A stretch of DNA of 8,755 bases, taken from Gemmatimonadota bacterium. Its GTDB lineage: Bacteria > Gemmatimonadota > Gemmatimonadetes > Gemmatimonadales > GWC2-71-9. Shown here piece after piece: positions 1 through 4,714 of the stretch (its first letter is position 1; every line of letters starts with the position of its first letter). The DNA is taken from contig JAOUDR010000091.1 in assembly GCA_029859185.1 (NCBI GenBank), forward strand, positions 1 through 8,755, written 5' to 3'. The notes under the pieces were generated by a model that did not search any database, was not told the origin of the DNA, and saw only the letters and a list, made by a program, of their open reading frames with translations. Both the position numbers and the translations under genes were made by a program.

Positions 1-309
<309 letters not shown>

Positions 310-333
310 TCCGGACGCCATCCGCCAATTCGG

Positions 334-348
334 TGACAGGAGCTGTCA
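334..348. promoter_or_regulatory. Perfect interrupted palindrome between divergent genes, covering the RBS of the TPR gene
   Basis: TGACAG (334-339), GAG, CTGTCA (343-348) form a perfect inverted repeat with 6-bp arms and a 3-nt centre. It contains the AGGAG Shine-Dalgarno (338-342), and its last base is the A of the ATG at 348. It lies in the 38-bp spacer between the phosphorylase start at 309 and this ATG. It could be an operator for one or both divergent genes, or an RNA hairpin masking ribosome entry. The sequence shows only the symmetry; function is inferred. Confidence 0.4.
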
Positions 349-1148
349 TGTCGTACCGTTGGATCCACGTCGTCGCCATCCCGGCGCTGCTCGGCCTCCC
401 GCTCCTCGGCGCCGTGGGGCAGGCCGTCGACCCGCGTCTCACCCAGATCGACAGTCTGCACGACGCGGTGCAACCGGCCGCGGCCCTGGTGGTGGCGAAA
501 GCCCTCCTTGCGGAGAATGCCACCGACTACGGGGCGCTCTGGCGTGCCGCGCGGTCGCAGGTGGACATCGCGAAGCGGATCAAGGGTGACCACGAGTACA
601 CGCGGCAGGTGCGGGACTCGGTCTATGCGGTCGCGGAGGACTACGCCCGCCGGGCCATCGCCGTCGATTCGACGGATGCGGAGGGGCATTTCATCCTGGG
701 CGTGGCGCTTGGCCAGCTGTCGCGGACGCGTGGCGGCAAGGAGCGCGTCTCCTTTGCGCGGGACATCTACGACGAAGCGGCGCTGGCGCTGGCCGCGGAT
801 CCCGACCACGACGGCGCGCATCACGTCCTCGGCGCGTGGCATGCCGAGATCATGCGTCTGTCGGGGATCACCCGCTTCGTGGCCAAGACGATCCTGGGAG
901 CCGGGTTCATGGACCGGGCAAGCTGGGATTCGGCCGCCGTCCATCTGGAACAGGCTGTGGCGCTCGACCCGACCTACATCCACCACCGGCTCGAGCTGGC
1001 GGAGATTTACGCGGACATGGAGCGTTGGGCGGACGCGGCGGCGCAGCTGGAAGCGATCCCTTCCCTGCCGACGCGGGACGTGCTCGACGGTGACCACCGC
1101 GCGAACGCCGCGGCGCTGCTCGAAAACGCCCGCGCGAAGCTCCGATAG
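348..1148 (+). CDS. Exported TPR protein of the RMD-like (regulator of microtubule dynamics-like) type
   Basis: A 266-residue protein of TPR-like helical repeats. ATG at 348 follows AGGAG (338-342) with a 5-nt spacer; an in-frame GTG at 333 has no such support. The N-terminus (MSYRW, then a hydrophobic run through about residue 22) is a likely Sec signal peptide with possible cleavage near GQA|VD, so the mature protein is probably periplasmic. Helix-turn-helix repeats cover about residues 45-255. The stretch with DPDHDGAHHVLGAWHAEIMRL, followed about 40 residues later by LEQAVALDPTYIHHRLELAEIY, is the pattern I associate with the RMD-like TPR family, which also has bacterial members. TPRs bind proteins; no partner or catalytic site is visible. 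It is convergent with the YtxH-like gene (20-bp gap) and divergent from the phosphorylase. The TPR call is secure; the RMD subfamily is from memory. Confidence 0.85.
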   Translation: MSYRWIHVVAIPALLGLPLLGAVGQAVDPRLTQIDSLHDAVQPAAALVVAKALLAENATDYGALWRAARSQVDIAKRIKGDHEYTRQVRDSVYAVAEDYARRAIAVDSTDAEGHFILGVALGQLSRTRGGKERVSFARDIYDEAALALAADPDHDGAHHVLGAWHAEIMRLSGITRFVAKTILGAGFMDRASWDSAAVHLEQAVALDPTYIHHRLELAEIYADMERWADAAAQLEAIPSLPTRDVLDGDHRANAAALLENARAKLR

Positions 1149-1165
1149 ACGCGCCGCCTCGGAGC
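1139..1165. terminator. Possible hairpin at a convergent gene junction
   Basis: GCTCCGA (1139-1145) and TCGGAGC (1159-1165) are perfectly complementary, giving a 7-bp stem with a 13-nt loop that starts at the TAG stop of the TPR gene (1146-1148). It sits where the TPR and YtxH-like genes converge, so it could slow transcription from either side. No U-tract follows on either strand, so this is at best a weak or factor-assisted terminator. Confidence 0.3.
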
Positions 1166-1168
1166 GAA

Positions 1169-1483
1169 TCAGTCCGGCAGGTGCTTCCGCACGCGTCGCC
1201 GGGCGCGGCGGATCTCGCGTTCCGCATCGTCCCGGATCTCGCCAACCCGATCGACGGCGCCATCCCGCATCCGCCGCATCCCCCGCCGGAGGCGGGACCG
1301 GGTCACCTGCCCACGCTCGGGGGCGGCCAGTAACGCAGCGCCGGCCCCGACGAGCGCCCCCAGCACGAACCCGACGAGGAAACCAACCGTGGAGCGCCCG
1401 GACCGCGCGCCCAACTCAAGCACTTCCTCGTCCTCCGACTCCTCTTCGTCCTGCTCGAGTTCGTCCACGTCATCACGCGCCAT
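1169..1483 (-). CDS. YtxH-like single-span membrane protein
   Basis: A 104-residue small membrane protein. The start is well set: ATG at 1483 follows GGGAGG with a short A-rich spacer. It has three parts. Residues 1-24 are extremely acidic, with runs such as QDEEESEDEE. Residues 31-54 are one glycine/alanine-rich transmembrane segment (TVGFLVGFVLGALVGAGAAL) ending in LLAAPERG, which fits the YtxH pattern of a Gly-rich span followed by L-x-A-P-x-x-G. Residues 58-104 form a strongly basic amphipathic tail rich in Arg with regular spacing. YtxH-like proteins are often stress-associated envelope proteins of unknown mechanism. The acidic head and basic tail on opposite sides of the span are notable. 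It is divergent from the GAF gene (103-bp spacer). Confidence 0.8.
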   Translation of the reverse strand: MARDDVDELEQDEEESEDEEVLELGARSGRSTVGFLVGFVLGALVGAGAALLAAPERGQVTRSRLRRGMRRMRDGAVDRVGEIRDDAEREIRRARRRVRKHLPD

Positions 1484-1586
1484 CGTTTCCTCCCAGCCGC
1501 GGCTCAGATCGGTATCCTCGCATCCCCTGTTATGTTATCGCCTTGACGCGGGTCCGTCGAGCCCGCCAAACTTGTTCGGAACCACC
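1484..1586. promoter_or_regulatory. Divergent intergenic region between YtxH-like and GAF genes
   Basis: A 103-bp spacer that must carry the start signals for both genes. For the minus strand I see a weak sigma70-like pair: TCGACG (1560-1555), a 17-nt gap and TAACAT (1537-1532), each matching four of six consensus bases, with the Shine-Dalgarno GGGAGG further downstream. For the plus strand a good -35-like TTGACG (1543-1548) lacks a convincing -10 at the proper distance. A 10-bp palindrome AGCCGCGGCT lies at 1495-1504. The segment around 1527-1541 is clearly richer in A/T than its surroundings, as expected of a promoter. Confidence 0.35.
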
Positions 1587-2369
1587 ATGCCCGACACCTC
1601 CTCGCCCCCCCTGGTGCCCGCCGACCTCAGTCCGCGCGTCCGCGAGCTCGAGCGCGAGCGCACCCAGCTCGTCACGCTGGTCGATATCCTGCAGGAGATC
1701 GCGGGCACGCTGAACTTCGTCGACATCCTGCAGACCATCACCCAGAAGCTCGGCGAGACCTTCGGCCTCGATCGGTGCTCCATCTTCCTCGGCGAGCAGA
1801 GCAGCAAGACCGCGCGGCTCGTGGCGTCCTACGAGGACCCGAGCATCCGGAACTATGTCGTGGATCTGGGACGGTACCCCGAGCTCAAGCGCTCCCTGGA
1901 CTCCGGCGAGGTCGTCTTCATTCCCGACGCGCAGGACGATCCCAACCTGAAGCACATCCGGGGCGCGCTGGCCAACCGGAACGTAAAGACGATCACGGTC
2001 GTCCCGATCACGTGGAGGCGGGTGGCCATTGGCGCGATCTTCCTGCGGACCGACCGGGACGGGCGCGCGTTTTCCGAGCAGGACATCGCATTCACGCAGG
2101 CCGTCGCGGCCGTGGCCGCCAAGGCGCTCCGCGTGGTGTACCGGTATGATCGGCTGCTGCGGCGCCACGAGGAGCAGACCGAGGCGGTCCGCCGGACCGA
2201 GCGCGAGCGCATCGCGTTGATCGCGTATCTCCGGCGCCTCATGGAGTCCGTGGCGGAGCGTCCGGGTCACCAGTCGGAAGAACAGCTGGGTCGGACCGTG
2301 GTTGACGAGCTCGATCGCCTGGTCGACATCACGATGGCAGTCCTCGCTGAGGAAGGAAAAGGACGATGA
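1587..2369 (+). CDS. GAF-domain sensor protein
   Basis: A 260-residue cytoplasmic protein. A short coiled segment (about residues 15-40, rich in ELERER) leads into one GAF domain (about 42-186), recognised from the start (DILQTITQKLGETFGLDRCSIFL), the middle (VASYEDPSIRNYVVDLGRYPELKRSL) and the end (VVPITWRRVAIGAIFLRT then FSEQDIAFTQAVAAVAAKAL). A charged, probably coiled helix follows (about 185-225), then an amphipathic tail. There is no kinase, cyclase, EAL/GGDEF, PP2C or DNA-binding domain. GAF domains bind small ligands, cyclic nucleotides or cofactors; no ligand can be named. ATG at 1587 has only a weak GGAA five bases upstream. The open frame continues upstream, but over the YtxH-like gene and its promoter and with low-complexity Ser-rich sequence, so I rejected a longer form. 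The stop overlaps the V4R start by 4 bp (ATGA), so the two products are probably made together. Confidence 0.88.
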   Translation: MPDTSSPPLVPADLSPRVRELERERTQLVTLVDILQEIAGTLNFVDILQTITQKLGETFGLDRCSIFLGEQSSKTARLVASYEDPSIRNYVVDLGRYPELKRSLDSGEVVFIPDAQDDPNLKHIRGALANRNVKTITVVPITWRRVAIGAIFLRTDRDGRAFSEQDIAFTQAVAAVAAKALRVVYRYDRLLRRHEEQTEAVRRTERERIALIAYLRRLMESVAERPGHQSEEQLGRTVVDELDRLVDITMAVLAEEGKGR

Positions 2370-2908
2370 CGGCGTACGACGGTAGCGTGCTCGGTCTTGG
2401 CAGTCGCATGCTGCACCGGCTCCGAGCGGTGCTCGAGCGCGACCTCGGCGAGCAGGCCGCACCCGCGCTCCAGGAAGCGGGCTACGCCGCCGGTGACGAA
2501 CTGTTCGATGCGTTCAGCGGGTGGCTCGCCGAGCACACGGGGGTGAGCGATCCCGCGGAGCTCGACGCCCGCCATTTGAGCGACCAGCTCGGCGCGTTCT
2601 TCACGGGTCTCGGGTGGGGGCACCTCACGGTCTCCCGTCTCGGGGCCGCGATCTCCGTGGATGCCGCCGAATGGGCGGAGGCCGATCCCAGCTCAGGAAC
2701 CACGCTGCCCAGCTGTCACGTGACCGCCGGCATGCTTGCCGGGCTCCTGGGTCGCCTGGCTGGTGAGCACGTGGCCGTCATGGAAATCGAGTGCCGCAGT
2801 CGTGGGGATGCGCGGTGCCGGTTTCTCGCGGGCGCGCCGGAGACCCTGCAGGCCGTCTATGATGGGGCGACGGCCGGGCGTGACTACCGGGAGGTGCTCG
2901 GCGGCTGA
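2366..2908 (+). CDS. V4R-domain protein (stand-alone small-molecule-binding domain)
   Basis: A 180-residue protein with a C-terminal V4R domain, the Bet3/TRAPP-like fold also found in BchJ and in the sensor parts of XylR/DmpR-type regulators. The hallmark runs from CHVTAGMLAGLLGRLAG (residues 117-133) through VMEIECRSRGDARCRF (138-153): C117, H118, C143 and C151 fit the conserved Cys/His set, and G-D-x-x-C-x-F is the classic ending. The N-terminal ~100 residues are helical with LG-x-G-W-G turns, as in other V4R proteins. There is no AAA+, HTH or enzymatic domain, so the role is probably ligand sensing or binding. A link to chlorophyll biosynthesis is not supported: no photosynthesis gene is nearby. 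Start ATG overlaps the GAF stop (ATGA), with GGAAAAGGA just upstream. The 3' end overlaps the convergent phosphoribosyltransferase gene by 25 bp. Confidence 0.88.
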   Translation: MTAYDGSVLGLGSRMLHRLRAVLERDLGEQAAPALQEAGYAAGDELFDAFSGWLAEHTGVSDPAELDARHLSDQLGAFFTGLGWGHLTVSRLGAAISVDAAEWAEADPSSGTTLPSCHVTAGMLAGLLGRLAGEHVAVMEIECRSRGDARCRFLAGAPETLQAVYDGATAGRDYREVLGG

Positions 2909-2918
2909 CCGGCCGTCG
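2868..2918. repeat. 10-bp inverted repeat bracketing a convergent gene overlap
   Basis: CGACGGCCGG (2868-2877) and CCGGCCGTCG (2909-2918) are perfect complements separated by 31 nt, and they enclose the 25-bp overlap of the V4R and phosphoribosyltransferase 3' ends. The left arm can alternatively pair with GGCCGTC at 2851-2857 (7 bp, 11-nt loop), so the two foldings exclude each other. This could act as a bidirectional stop or stability element. No U-tract is visible, and GC-rich sequence produces such repeats by chance. Confidence 0.35.
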
Positions 2919-3426
2919 ACAGCCACTTCGCGTAGTCGGGCCGCACCACCAGCTCCCCGTTCATCACGATCTCCCGGTCCCACGGCAGCACGATCGCGCT
3001 CTCCGACTCGAGCGCGTAGAAATCGGGCTCGTACGCACTGGTCTTGAACGACACGGCGGTGCGGACGGCGGCCGGGCGGAGACCCCGCACGGTCGCGAGC
3101 GCCAGTTTCAGCGTATCTCCCGAATCGCACGTCTCGTCCACGATCAGCACGCGCCGATCCTTGATGGAGGCCGGTGGTGGCGCCGTCACGAGGGTCGGCC
3201 GCGGATCCGTTCCCGCCCGCGTCACGGCCATCGACGTGAAGTCACGCTGGAGCATCGACGCGACCACGGCCGCGGGGATGACGCCGGCCTTGGCGATGCC
3301 CACCACGATCTCCGGATCGAACTGCGTGGCCACGCGCAGCGCGAGTCCGCGACACAGTTCTCCAAAAAAAGTCCAGTCGACCTCGAGGACTTCTCGGGCG
3401 TGGCTGGGAGTCGCGCGTGGACGCAT
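2884..3426 (-). CDS. Phosphoribosyltransferase (type I PRT fold, nucleobase salvage type)
   Basis: A 180-residue cytoplasmic enzyme that should transfer phosphoribose from PRPP to an acceptor, probably a purine base. The PRPP-binding signature is VLIVDETCDSGDTL (about residues 93-106); the usual acidic pair is Asp-Glu here. Upstream, PEIVVGIAKAGVIPAAVVASML (38-59) is the early loop and helix of the type I fold, and a flexible hood precedes the signature. It most resembles the COG2236 group of small PRTs near hypoxanthine and xanthine-guanine enzymes; the base specificity cannot be read from sequence. Start: ATG at 3426 is favoured because a TACTGT -10-like element ends 6 nt before its A. A TTG at 3432, with GGGG about 7 nt upstream, would add two residues. 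Its 3' end overlaps the V4R gene. With the phosphorylase at the left edge it is the second salvage-type enzyme in the window. Confidence 0.87.
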   Translation of the reverse strand: MRPRATPSHAREVLEVDWTFFGELCRGLALRVATQFDPEIVVGIAKAGVIPAAVVASMLQRDFTSMAVTRAGTDPRPTLVTAPPPASIKDRRVLIVDETCDSGDTLKLALATVRGLRPAAVRTAVSFKTSAYEPDFYALESESAIVLPWDREIVMNGELVVRPDYAKWLSTAGQPPSTSR

Positions 3427-3431
3427 GCCCA

Positions 3432-3460
3432 ACAGTATGCCCCGGTGCGCGGGTCAGCAA
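3432..3460 (-). promoter_or_regulatory. Promoter-like element for the phosphoribosyltransferase gene, possibly leaderless
   Basis: On the minus strand, TTGCTG (3460-3455), exactly 17 nt, then TACTGT (3437-3432) resemble a sigma70-type -35/-10 pair, each matching about three consensus bases but with the TTG and TA...T cores. The -10 ends five bases before the ATG at 3426, so transcription would begin at or next to the start codon. The match is weak on its own; its position and the mirrored plus-strand element raise its credibility. Confidence 0.35.
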
Positions 3461-3474
3461 CCCTAAGCGTTGCG

Positions 3475-3503
3475 TTGCCAGCGGGTTGGGCCGACCGTAT
3501 CTT
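3475..3503 (+). promoter_or_regulatory. Promoter for the TPR-lipoprotein-acyl-CoA synthetase operon, probably leaderless
   Basis: TTGCCA (3475-3480, five of six consensus bases), exactly 17 nt, then TATCTT (3498-3503, four of six) form the best sigma70-like promoter in the window. The expected start of transcription, 6-8 nt after the -10, falls at about 3509-3511, directly before the ATG at 3512. No Shine-Dalgarno is visible there, which fits a leaderless mRNA. Confidence 0.5.
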
Positions 3504-3511
3504 GTCGCGAG

Positions 3512-3943
3512 ATGAGCTTCTGGAATCGCCTGTTTCGTGGACGGCGGCGGGAAGAGCTGCTGCCGCAGCGACTTGATTACCTCAACGAGGCGTTGGCGCT
3601 CGAGCGGCAGGGCGACTACGAGGCCGCGTTGACCTCCTACCGGCTCGCGCTGCGCGACCACCCCAACGATCTGCGCGTCCTCCAGAACATGGCCATCGCG
3701 TACACCAAGACGAATCGGTATGACGAGGCCATCCGGATCTACCGGCGGGCGCTCGAGGTGGACGGAACCCTCGCGGGCGCGCACTATGGCATCGCGTTCC
3801 TGCTGCTCCGTCGCGGCGACGCCGAGACCGCTATGCGCCACCTACGCGCGTTCCTCGGCCATCCGCCGCGGGGCCCGGAGGCACAGCGCTGGGTCGAGCA
3901 TGCCGAGCGCGCGCTCGCGGAGATCGAGGGAGCGAAGCCCTGA
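3512..3943 (+). CDS. Small TPR protein
   Basis: A 143-residue protein with no signal peptide. A basic N-terminus (MSFWNRLFRGRRREE) precedes about three TPR units: residues 20-53 (LNEALALERQGDYEAALTSY), 54-87 (LRVLQNMAIAYTKTNRYDEA) and 88-121 (AGAHYGIAFLLLRRGDAETA). The small-large-small residue pattern and the proline/aspartate turns at repeat ends are typical. The role is probably scaffolding or protein binding; no partner is evident. Start ATG at 3512 was chosen because the protein begins naturally there and a promoter-like element ends just upstream. A longer form from about 3470 would read through that promoter. It is first in an apparent operon: the lipoprotein frame begins at or just after its stop, and the acyl-CoA synthetase follows. 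Confidence 0.85.
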   Translation: MSFWNRLFRGRRREELLPQRLDYLNEALALERQGDYEAALTSYRLALRDHPNDLRVLQNMAIAYTKTNRYDEAIRIYRRALEVDGTLAGAHYGIAFLLLRRGDAETAMRHLRAFLGHPPRGPEAQRWVEHAERALAEIEGAKP

Positions 3944-3954
3944 CCAGGAGCCTC

Positions 3955-4677
3955 GTGCTGGGCGCCCTGCTCGCGGGGTGTACGGCGATCACCGGTGACT
4001 TCAGCAACGTCGTGGCGATCCAGTACACCGGCCCGCTCACGCCACGCGTGGCCGAGGGCGACACGTTGACCCTCACCGCGGTGGCCCTCGATGCGAACGG
4101 GAACCAGCTGCCCGAGGTGCCCATCCTCTGGCGGGTGCTCGAGCCCGAGACGGTGCAGGTGGGATTCACGCTCGACTCGCTGACGGGACTCGTGACCGGC
4201 CTGTACGCCGGGGCGGGGCGGGTGCGGGCCGACGCCGACGGGATTCGCACGGGCTTGCTCACGGTAACGGTCACGGCGGTGGCGGATTCGATTGCGGCCC
4301 TGGAACCGGCCGAGGATACCATCCCGGCCTCCGACTCGGAGTCCCCGGCGCTGGGCGCGACGGTGTACGACGTGCCGCCGAGCGGCACACCCAAGCCGCT
4401 GGCGGGGGTCTCCGTTCGCTTCGCGATCGTGCAGCCCGCCCCCGGCACCGCCGAGGCGGCAACCCTCGCCATCGGCGCGCCGGGACAGGCACCCGACGTC
4501 GATCCGCTCGTGGTCACGGTCGTGACCGGCACGAGCGGGATCGCATTCGCCACGGTCCGACGGGTGGGACAGCTCCAACCGGACACGGCCATCGTCGAGG
4601 CCGTCGCGCTTTCGGCGGCGGGCGAGGTCATCCCCGGCCCACCCGCCCGGTTCACGATCATCGTTTTGAGCAACTGA
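3955..4677 (+). CDS. Putative lipoprotein with two Ig-like (Big-type) domains
   Basis: At least 240 residues. The N-terminus GALLAGC is a lipobox, so the Cys should be lipidated and the protein anchored in the envelope. The rest looks like two beta-sandwich Ig-like domains: about residues 20-108 (VAEGDTLTLTAVALDANGNQLPEVPILWRV, ending in LLTVTVTA) and 112-238 (VRFAIVQPAP, TGTSGIAFATVRRVGQ, ending in RFTIIV). Such Big-type modules are structural or adhesive and have no active site. The start is doubtful. GTG at 3955 has AGGAG 4 nt upstream but leaves only eight residues before the Cys and no positive charge. CTG at 3940, overlapping the preceding TGA, has GGGAG 7 nt upstream and would give MTRSLVLGALLAGC, a proper if short signal. 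No other in-frame start exists. The acyl-CoA synthetase follows 37 bp downstream. Confidence 0.78.
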   Translation: MLGALLAGCTAITGDFSNVVAIQYTGPLTPRVAEGDTLTLTAVALDANGNQLPEVPILWRVLEPETVQVGFTLDSLTGLVTGLYAGAGRVRADADGIRTGLLTVTVTAVADSIAALEPAEDTIPASDSESPALGATVYDVPPSGTPKPLAGVSVRFAIVQPAPGTAEAATLAIGAPGQAPDVDPLVVTVVTGTSGIAFATVRRVGQLQPDTAIVEAVALSAAGEVIPGPPARFTIIVLSN

Positions 4678-4707
4678 CGGCGAACTGAGCGACTCACGGC
4701 GGACTGG
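4675..4707 (+). repeat. Imperfect 14-bp direct repeat in the lipoprotein-synthetase spacer
   Basis: TGACGGCGAACTGA (4675-4688) and TCACGGCGGACTGG (4694-4707) agree at 11 of 14 positions with a 19-bp period. The first copy starts at the lipoprotein stop; the second runs into the Shine-Dalgarno GGAGG (4706-4710) of the next gene. It may be a small local duplication; no function is evident. Confidence 0.3.
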
Positions 4708-4714
4708 AGGCTAT

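Noticed and set aside
661..675. Inverted repeat CCGTCGA-T-TCGACGG
   Set aside because: It lies inside the TPR coding sequence and arises from the common codons of a Val-Asp-Ser-Thr stretch. A similar 11-mer recurs at about 6727 in another gene, so it looks like codon-driven chance.
1389..1586. N-terminal extension of the GAF protein
   Set aside because: It would lie antisense to the YtxH-like gene and through the divergent promoter region, and it reads as a Ser-rich run. ATG at 1587 is the natural start.
508..1713. 401-codon plus-strand open frame across the TPR, YtxH-like and GAF genes
   Set aside because: It crosses three well-supported genes in other frames and encodes Arg/Ser/Pro-rich sequence without domains.
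1530..2462. 310-codon minus-strand open frame opposite the GAF gene
   Set aside because: It is a shadow of the GAF coding frame with no recognisable domain; the GAF frame has clear family sequence.
2366..2908. A chlorophyll-biosynthesis role (BchJ) for the V4R protein
   Set aside because: V4R domains are widespread in sensors, and no other photosynthesis gene is present in the window.
3784..4697. Two overlapping minus-strand open frames opposite the lipoprotein gene
   Set aside because: The products are biased Arg/Ser/Pro sequences; the plus frame has a lipobox and Ig-like domains and fits the operon.
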